Origin: QALR01 sp045124015
GTDB taxonomy: Bacteria > Bacillota > Clostridia > Oscillospirales > CAG-272
Reading direction: 5' to 3'
Assembly (NCBI GenBank): GCA_045124015.1
Contig: JBGVLA010000160.1
Span: 1-9,049 of the forward strand
DNA length: 9,049 bases
The notes under the pieces were generated by a model. The model did no database searches. It was not told the DNA's origin and was given only the letters and a program-made list of their open reading frames with translations. Shown here piece after piece: positions 5,448 through 9,049 of the stretch. The translations under genes and the position numbers were made by a program. Numbering within the stretch: position 1 is the stretch's first letter; every line of letters starts with the position of its first letter.

Positions 5448-6152
5448 TTATATAGAATTCGTTTCAAGACGCTTTGCCCATTTTCCATGAAAAACAATCG
5501 GATATACGGCAAAGGAAAGCGCAAGACCGGCAAAAATATCCAAAATAGAATGTTGCCTTAAAAAAACCGTCGCCATGCTGATAAGAACCGTAACAATACC
5601 AAACAGAAGACGCCAATACCATTTACCGAAATGCTTGCTATGCCATGCGGCAAAGAAGACCGCAAATGAGCCCGTAACGTGCATAGAGGGAAACACATTG
5701 GTATTGGTATCAAAACCATACAGGAAGAACGCAACATCGATCAAGATATTATCTCTACCGATCTCATCGCGCGAAAGCGGACGAAACTCTTGCATATTCG
5801 GAAAAACAAAATAGATAAGAGCACAAACGCTATACGTGATGATGATAAACCACATATATTTTCGGAACGTAGGAATATCAAAAAAGAAAGAATAGATGAG
5901 CATACCAATCAAAAAAACGAACCAAAAATAATACGGCAGGATAAACCATTCGCAAAAAGGGATCACATCGTCAAGGGGACACCAAATCGGATAATAGCTG
6001 ATCTCCGCGCCGAAAATTCCAAGAAGAAACGGGAGACCCCTTTCCAAAAACATAAAAACGATGCCAAAAACAGGCCAATACAAAAGGAGCAATATATGCG
6101 AAAAAGCAGAAGTTTTCAATTTATTGAAGCGAAAATTGCGATAATCAACCAT
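5448..6152 (-). CDS. PAP2-superfamily membrane protein (phosphatase or phospho-head-group transferase)
   Basis: A 234-residue polytopic membrane protein with about five to six hydrophobic segments (roughly 17-37, 70-91, 99-118, 160-170, 182-198, 204-220). The PAP2 active site is represented by an RP pair (R124-P125), PSMHV (155-159, with H158) and RQHSILD (199-205, with H201 and D205). The second half resembles the AUR1/PAP2_C branch, where the canonical SRx5H becomes a [KR]QHxxxD motif. Family members remove or transfer phosphate groups on lipids such as phosphatidate or undecaprenyl pyrophosphate. The start is ATG 6152, which overlaps the upstream glycosyltransferase stop by 8 bp (ATGGTTGA), so translation is probably coupled; GGAGG lies 12 nt upstream. 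It is the last gene of a three-gene operon. I see no clear terminator after it. Substrate unknown. Confidence 0.85.
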   Translation of the reverse strand: MVDYRNFRFNKLKTSAFSHILLLLYWPVFGIVFMFLERGLPFLLGIFGAEISYYPIWCPLDDVIPFCEWFILPYYFWFVFLIGMLIYSFFFDIPTFRKYMWFIIITYSVCALIYFVFPNMQEFRPLSRDEIGRDNILIDVAFFLYGFDTNTNVFPSMHVTGSFAVFFAAWHSKHFGKWYWRLLFGIVTVLISMATVFLRQHSILDIFAGLALSFAVYPIVFHGKWAKRLETNSI

Positions 6153-7269
6153 GGATATACGTTGCCTCCGAAACAATCAGCTTCCCGATCGTTTGCGCTG
6201 CATACGACGAAAACGATTTCTTTTGAAGTGTAAGCATATTTTCCCGTTTTTTATGATCGGAAAGCAGAGACATGACCGCATTCGAAAGCCCCTCCGGGTC
6301 GTTTGCTGTCAGCGCAAAGCCGTTTTGGATGAAAAAATCCATATTTTTCGTTTCGCACCCGGGAACAGCATCCACAAGCACCATCGGAATCCCCTTCGTG
6401 GCAGACTCCGTTGCGCTAAGCCCACCCGGCTTTGTCAAAATGACATCGGAAGCATCCATATAAAGAGAAACACAGTCTGTAAAACCAACTACCCGCACAC
6501 GCTCGGAAAGATCCATTTTTTGAAATTTTTTATATAATTTTTCATTGCTTCCGCAAATGACCGTAAGCATCGTATCCGCAGGAAGCTTTTGTATCAGGCT
6601 TTCTGCGAGTTCGGGAATCGGTCCGGCTCCCATGCTACCGCACATGATCAGCACCATACGCTTGCTTTCATCCAATCCCAATGCTTTCTTGGCATCCAAA
6701 GCGGATGTCCTTTGATAAAAAGATGCCTTGACGGGAATCCCTGTCGGCGTGATCTTCTCAAGCGGGATTCCATTTTCTTCATATTCAGAAAGCATAAGCG
6801 GGTGTGGAATAAAAATACGATCGATCGTGATCTCGTTCATACCCGGATAACAGGTATAATCCGTAACGATTAAATACGTCTTAACAGAAAAAGCAAACTT
6901 CTTTTTCATTTCCGTAACGATCATTGCGGCAAAAAGATGGGTACATAAGATCACATCAAAAGCATTTTGACTCAAAAAGTCATAAAGTTCCTCTGAATCG
7001 TTTTTAACAGAATCATATATCACAGAGGTTTGTCCGGGTTTTGGCGGATGTTGTTCCAAATAGCGATAACCCGCACCAAAAAGATGCGGTGCTTTCTTAT
7101 AAACCAATACGTGTCCTTGGCTGATAATTTTGGATTTGACTTCTGATTTGAACGCCAGTGCATCCCGAATTTCACATTCCGCACCAACGGTATCAAAATA
7201 TTCACGCATCGCCAACGCCGCAGAATTATGTCCGCCGCCTGTATTGCATGATAAAATTAAAATTTTCAT
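6145..7269 (-). CDS. GT28 family glycosyltransferase (MGDG synthase / UgtP-like)
   Basis: A 374-residue membrane-associated GT-B glycosyltransferase. Family members move glucose or galactose from a UDP-sugar onto diacylglycerol, forming glycolipids that serve as membrane lipids or lipoteichoic-acid anchors. The N-terminal MGDG-synthase domain opens with ILSCNTGGGHNSAA (residues 5-18) and covers about the first 165 residues. The C-terminal GT28 domain carries MCGSMGAG, then LTKPGGLSATES (about 278-289) and VPGCETKN (about 302-309), the nucleotide-sugar-binding region. The start is ATG 7269 (MKILILSC), with GAGG 8 nt upstream; an ATG two codons earlier sits too close to that site. It lies 10 bp after the CrtO-like gene and overlaps the PAP2 gene by 8 bp, so the three are one transcript. 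Sugar donor and exact acceptor cannot be read. Confidence 0.9.
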   Translation of the reverse strand: MKILILSCNTGGGHNSAALAMREYFDTVGAECEIRDALAFKSEVKSKIISQGHVLVYKKAPHLFGAGYRYLEQHPPKPGQTSVIYDSVKNDSEELYDFLSQNAFDVILCTHLFAAMIVTEMKKKFAFSVKTYLIVTDYTCYPGMNEITIDRIFIPHPLMLSEYEENGIPLEKITPTGIPVKASFYQRTSALDAKKALGLDESKRMVLIMCGSMGAGPIPELAESLIQKLPADTMLTVICGSNEKLYKKFQKMDLSERVRVVGFTDCVSLYMDASDVILTKPGGLSATESATKGIPMVLVDAVPGCETKNMDFFIQNGFALTANDPEGLSNAVMSLLSDHKKRENMLTLQKKSFSSYAAQTIGKLIVSEATYIHG

Positions 7270-7279
7270 GAGCATATCC

Positions 7280-7777
7280 TCACAATATAGAATCTTTTTC
7301 TTTTTTCTGTTTTTCTTCCTTTTCCACCACGCGCGCATACAAATGTGCAAGATGCGGGCGGTTATAACGTTGAATCAAAATAAATGGAATATTACCAAGC
7401 GCATATAGCGCACATAAAAGCACACTGAACCAAGAGCGAACGATCAAAAAAATGCCAAAGGAAGCGACGATCAAGGCAAAATGAACCGTTTCCGCCACGC
7501 AAAGCTCACGAAGAAGCCAATCGATATCCTTAGAGCTATCGCGAAAAGACACCGTTTTCGGAGTCATATACTTCATCAAGCGGCTGAGATCCGGCATTTT
7601 TTTCTTCCATTTTTTGATATGTATTTTATCATAAAGTTCACCGTTTTTTTCAAACGAAAACGATGCAAACGGCGCCTTCTTCCAATCAAACCATGTTCTC
7701 GGTAAAAGCTCACCGAAAAAGTGTGAGAGGATCACGAGCGCCGCAATGTAAGTTAAACCAAGAAGATTTGGAAGCAT
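7280..7777 (-). CDS. CrtO-like membrane acyltransferase (glycosyl-diaponeurosporenoate acyltransferase family)
   Basis: A 165-residue membrane protein, the same length as I recall for staphylococcal CrtO, which acylates the glucose of staphyloxanthin. Hydrophobic segments lie at about 4-25, 98-113 and 116-135. Family landmarks are YDKIHIKKWKKKMPD (49-63), RELCVAETVHFAL (90-102, with E91, E96 and H99, matching ETKRAELIHW) and NIPFILIQRYNRPHL (129-143, matching NVPIIIVQRYNRPRL). The tail is charged (KEEKQKKEK). The start is ATG 7777, with AAAGGTG 8 nt upstream. It is first in an operon with a lipid glycosyltransferase and a PAP2 protein, and no carotenoid synthase is nearby, so a glycolipid rather than a carotenoid acceptor is more plausible (inference). 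Confidence 0.78.
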   Translation of the reverse strand: MLPNLLGLTYIAALVILSHFFGELLPRTWFDWKKAPFASFSFEKNGELYDKIHIKKWKKKMPDLSRLMKYMTPKTVSFRDSSKDIDWLLRELCVAETVHFALIVASFGIFLIVRSWFSVLLCALYALGNIPFILIQRYNRPHLAHLYARVVEKEEKQKKEKDSIL

Positions 7778-7808
7778 ATCGAAATCACCTTTCAGTTAAA
7801 ACAAATTG

Positions 7809-7837
7809 AGTATATCATAAAAAGCCTTTATTTTCAA
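7809..7837 (-). promoter_or_regulatory. Promoter of the three-gene lipid operon
   Basis: On the minus strand, TTGAAA (7837-7832), a 17-bp spacer ending in TGA, then TATACT (7814-7809). Extended -10 character adds support. Transcription starts near 7802, about 25 nt before the CrtO-like ATG. Confidence 0.75.
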
Positions 7838-7848
7838 GTGCAATCACC

Positions 7849-7865
7849 TTTAAGATTTCCTTAAA
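7849..7865. repeat. Inverted repeat midway between divergent promoters
   Basis: tttaag (7849-7854) and cttaaa (7860-7865) around a 5-nt spacer. It lies 11 bp from the lipid-operon -35 box and 18 bp from the NUDIX -35 box, so one regulator could act on both. It is short and AT-rich, and may be chance. Confidence 0.25.
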
Positions 7866-7883
7866 ATATTCCCTTTCCCGCGC

Positions 7884-7912
7884 TTGACAGACACAAGCAA
7901 GTGTGGTAAGAT
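7884..7912 (+). promoter_or_regulatory. Promoter of the NUDIX gene
   Basis: Perfect TTGACA (7884-7889), a 17-bp spacer ending in TGG (extended -10), then TAAGAT (7907-7912). Transcription starts near 7919, leaving a 22-nt leader that carries the GGAGG site. Confidence 0.7.
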
Positions 7913-7940
7913 ACCGATATATCTAGACTCGGAGGAAAAT

Positions 7941-8429
7941 ATGTCGGAATTTTGGGATATTTACGATGAAAATCGAAATTTAACGGGAAAAATACATGAG
8001 CGAGGCAAACCGCTCGCCAAAGGAGAATATCATCTTGTCGTACATATTTGGGTACAAAACGAAAACGGCGAGTTTCTCATCACCAAGCGAGCCGCTGACA
8101 AAATGCCCTTTCCAAATTGTTGGGAATGCACGGGAGGCTCTGCCCTTGCCGGAGAAAGCAGTCTTGTCGCCGCCTTGCGAGAAACGTTAGAAGAAACAGG
8201 GCTTGATCATCGTGATGCCGAAAAACAGTGTATCATTTCCTATCGGCGCGGAGATTGGTTCGGGGATGTTTGGCTTTTTCGTTCAAAATTTTCTCTATCG
8301 GACGTCGTTTTGCAGGATGGCGAAACGACGGATAAACGCTTTGCAGACAAAGAAACGATCCTCAAAATGAAACAAAACGGCGAGTTTTGCCGTTACGATT
8401 ATATCGAGGATCTCATGGCAAAGATCTGA
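7941..8429 (+). CDS. NUDIX hydrolase domain protein
   Basis: A 162-residue cytosolic NUDIX protein. The NUDIX box runs G66 to L88 with all the expected residues: G66, E72, R80-E81, E84-E85 and G87, in the order GX5EX7REXXEEXG. These residues bind the divalent metal that activates hydrolysis of nucleoside diphosphate-linked compounds. The N-terminus EFWDIYDENRNLTGKIHERG and the LITKRAADK strand resemble the isopentenyl-diphosphate isomerase-like/YfcD group of NUDIX proteins, many of which have no known substrate. The start is ATG 7941, with GGAGG 5 nt upstream; a frame from 7884 would include the promoter and is rejected. Its last 17 bases overlap the convergent glycosylase gene. Confidence 0.9.
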   Translation: MSEFWDIYDENRNLTGKIHERGKPLAKGEYHLVVHIWVQNENGEFLITKRAADKMPFPNCWECTGGSALAGESSLVAALRETLEETGLDHRDAEKQCIISYRRGDWFGDVWLFRSKFSLSDVVLQDGETTDKRFADKETILKMKQNGEFCRYDYIEDLMAKI

Positions 8430-8880
8430 TAACTTTCCATGCATCGATCAGTCTTTCAAGCGACCATGCCGCATTTGCTGGACTTGTTGACGGCAGATAT
8501 ATTGCATTTTTGCCAATATATTTTTCATAAAGCCGATGTGCAAGCTTTCCGTTTGTAAAAACCGCTTGAATATCCGCTGTTTCAAAAATATCAGAAAAAT
8601 CGTTCGGAATCGCATTGCGGATATTCGTATCTGCCGAATCTTCCGCATCGCAAGATGCAATAACATCCCAAAGTGCGATGCCGTTATCCAGAAGAAATGC
8701 TCTTTTTTCTTCCACAGTTGTCGGTAGCGATGTGGCAAACACAGCAGAGGTTACCTTCCAAAAACGATTTTGCGGATGTCCGTAAAAAAAGCCTTCCTCT
8801 CGAGAACGAACCGAGGGAAAGCTACCAAGAATCAGAATATGAGAATTCCTATCAAATACAGGCAAAAATGGGTGTATCAT
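8413..8880 (-). CDS. DNA-deoxyinosine glycosylase (family 6 uracil-DNA glycosylase superfamily)
   Basis: A 155-residue base-excision-repair enzyme. Family members (HDG, described from Methanosarcina) remove hypoxanthine from DNA after adenine deamination, leaving an abasic site. Landmarks are ILGSFPSVRSREEGFFYGHPQ starting near residue 17 and continuing NRFW (38-41), DNGIALWDVI (about 65-74), a central VFTNGKLAH segment, and the second catalytic loop LPSTSPAN near residues 128-135. The motif set is that of the deoxyinosine glycosylase group rather than mismatch-specific uracil glycosylases. The start is ATG 8880, with GGAGGG 7 nt upstream; the earlier in-frame ATGs at 8913 and 8895 precede or overlap this site. 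Its 3' end overlaps the convergent NUDIX gene by 17 bp with no terminator between. Confidence 0.88.
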   Translation of the reverse strand: MIHPFLPVFDRNSHILILGSFPSVRSREEGFFYGHPQNRFWKVTSAVFATSLPTTVEEKRAFLLDNGIALWDVIASCDAEDSADTNIRNAIPNDFSDIFETADIQAVFTNGKLAHRLYEKYIGKNAIYLPSTSPANAAWSLERLIDAWKVIRSLP

Positions 8881-8915
8881 GTGATCGCCCTCCATAGTTA
8901 TCATTTCATACAATC

Positions 8916-8944
8916 ATTATATAATATGAACAAAATCTTGTCAA
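8916..8944 (-). promoter_or_regulatory. Consensus promoter of the deoxyinosine glycosylase gene
   Basis: On the minus strand, TTGACA (8944-8939), a 17-bp spacer, and TATAAT (8921-8916): a full match to the sigma-A consensus in both hexamers and the spacing. Transcription starts near 8909. Confidence 0.85.
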
Positions 8945-8958
8945 CCCAAATAATGTAA

Positions 8959-8987
8959 TTGACTTTTCAAAAAATTCATGTTAGAAT
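8959..8987 (+). promoter_or_regulatory. Promoter of the right-edge gene
   Basis: TTGACT (8959-8964), a 17-bp spacer ending in TGT (extended -10), then TAGAAT (8982-8987). It is divergent from the glycosylase promoter, with the two -35 boxes 14 bp apart. A 10-bp palindrome, atgatatcat (8986-8995), overlaps the -10 end and predicted start site and could be an operator. Confidence 0.7.
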
Positions 8988-9020
8988 GATATCATCAAAA
9001 AACATAAGTGAGGAAATATC

Positions 9021-9049
9021 ATGGAAGAAAGATATGAGATATTTACGCT
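9021..9049 (+). CDS. Start of an unidentified gene (first 9 codons)
   Basis: ATG 9021 follows GTGAGGA with 6 nt spacing and a good promoter, so a gene clearly begins here. Only MEERYEIFT is inside the window. Some clostridial MarR-family regulators start in a similar way, and an operator-like palindrome at the promoter would fit an autoregulated repressor, but nine residues are not enough to assign a family. Confidence 0.6.

Noticed and set aside
5679..6233. A 184-codon plus-strand frame opposite the PAP2 gene
   Set aside because: Rich in Lys, Arg and Ile because it mirrors a hydrophobic membrane protein; no ribosome site and no family features.
1..9049. tRNA, rRNA, insertion sequence, phage or toxin-antitoxin genes
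   Set aside because: None of the characteristic structures, terminal repeats or protein motifs are visible in the window.

Overview
The window is bacterial chromosomal DNA. It is AT-rich to moderate in GC, with strong Shine-Dalgarno sequences, near-consensus sigma-A type promoters with 17-bp spacers, and gene families typical of Bacillota: a flotillin, a GT28 diglyceride glycosyltransferase, a CrtO-type acyltransferase, a clostridial-style DinB and a Gram-positive LexA-like box. This points to a clostridial or negativicute-type Firmicute; genus and species cannot be read from the sequence. I see no phage, IS, CRISPR, tRNA or rRNA.

Left part (1-2370): the 5' portion of an L-lactate/malate dehydrogenase gene runs off the left edge on the minus strand. 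It has its own promoter, three 14-bp spaced ATCGA repeats upstream of that promoter, and a terminator-like hairpin inside its leader. Upstream of it, on the same strand, lies a LysR-type regulator that starts at TTG.

Centre (2336-4122): a perfect TTGACA-17-TATACT promoter drives an RNA leader with the hallmarks of the yybP-ykoY manganese riboswitch. Its 3' strand is shared with a 16-bp terminator hairpin. The gene behind it encodes a flotillin (SPFH) scaffold protein, not the usual Mn2+ exporter, TerC protein or P-type ATPase. This pairing is the most notable thing in the window. A 21-bp bidirectional terminator separates it from the next, convergent gene.

Right part (4128-9049): a DinB-type translesion polymerase with a candidate LexA box; then a minus-strand operon of three membrane-lipid genes (CrtO-like acyltransferase, UgtP/MGDG-synthase-like glycosyltransferase, PAP2-type phosphatase/transferase) with a 10-bp gap and an 8-bp overlap; then a divergent NUDIX hydrolase whose 3' end overlaps a convergent deoxyinosine glycosylase gene by 17 bp; and finally back-to-back promoters and the first nine codons of an unidentified gene.

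Two themes can be inferred: membrane and envelope organisation (flotillin plus the glycolipid operon), and nucleotide or DNA damage handling (DinB, NUDIX, deoxyinosine glycosylase). The themes are inference; the individual protein families are well supported.
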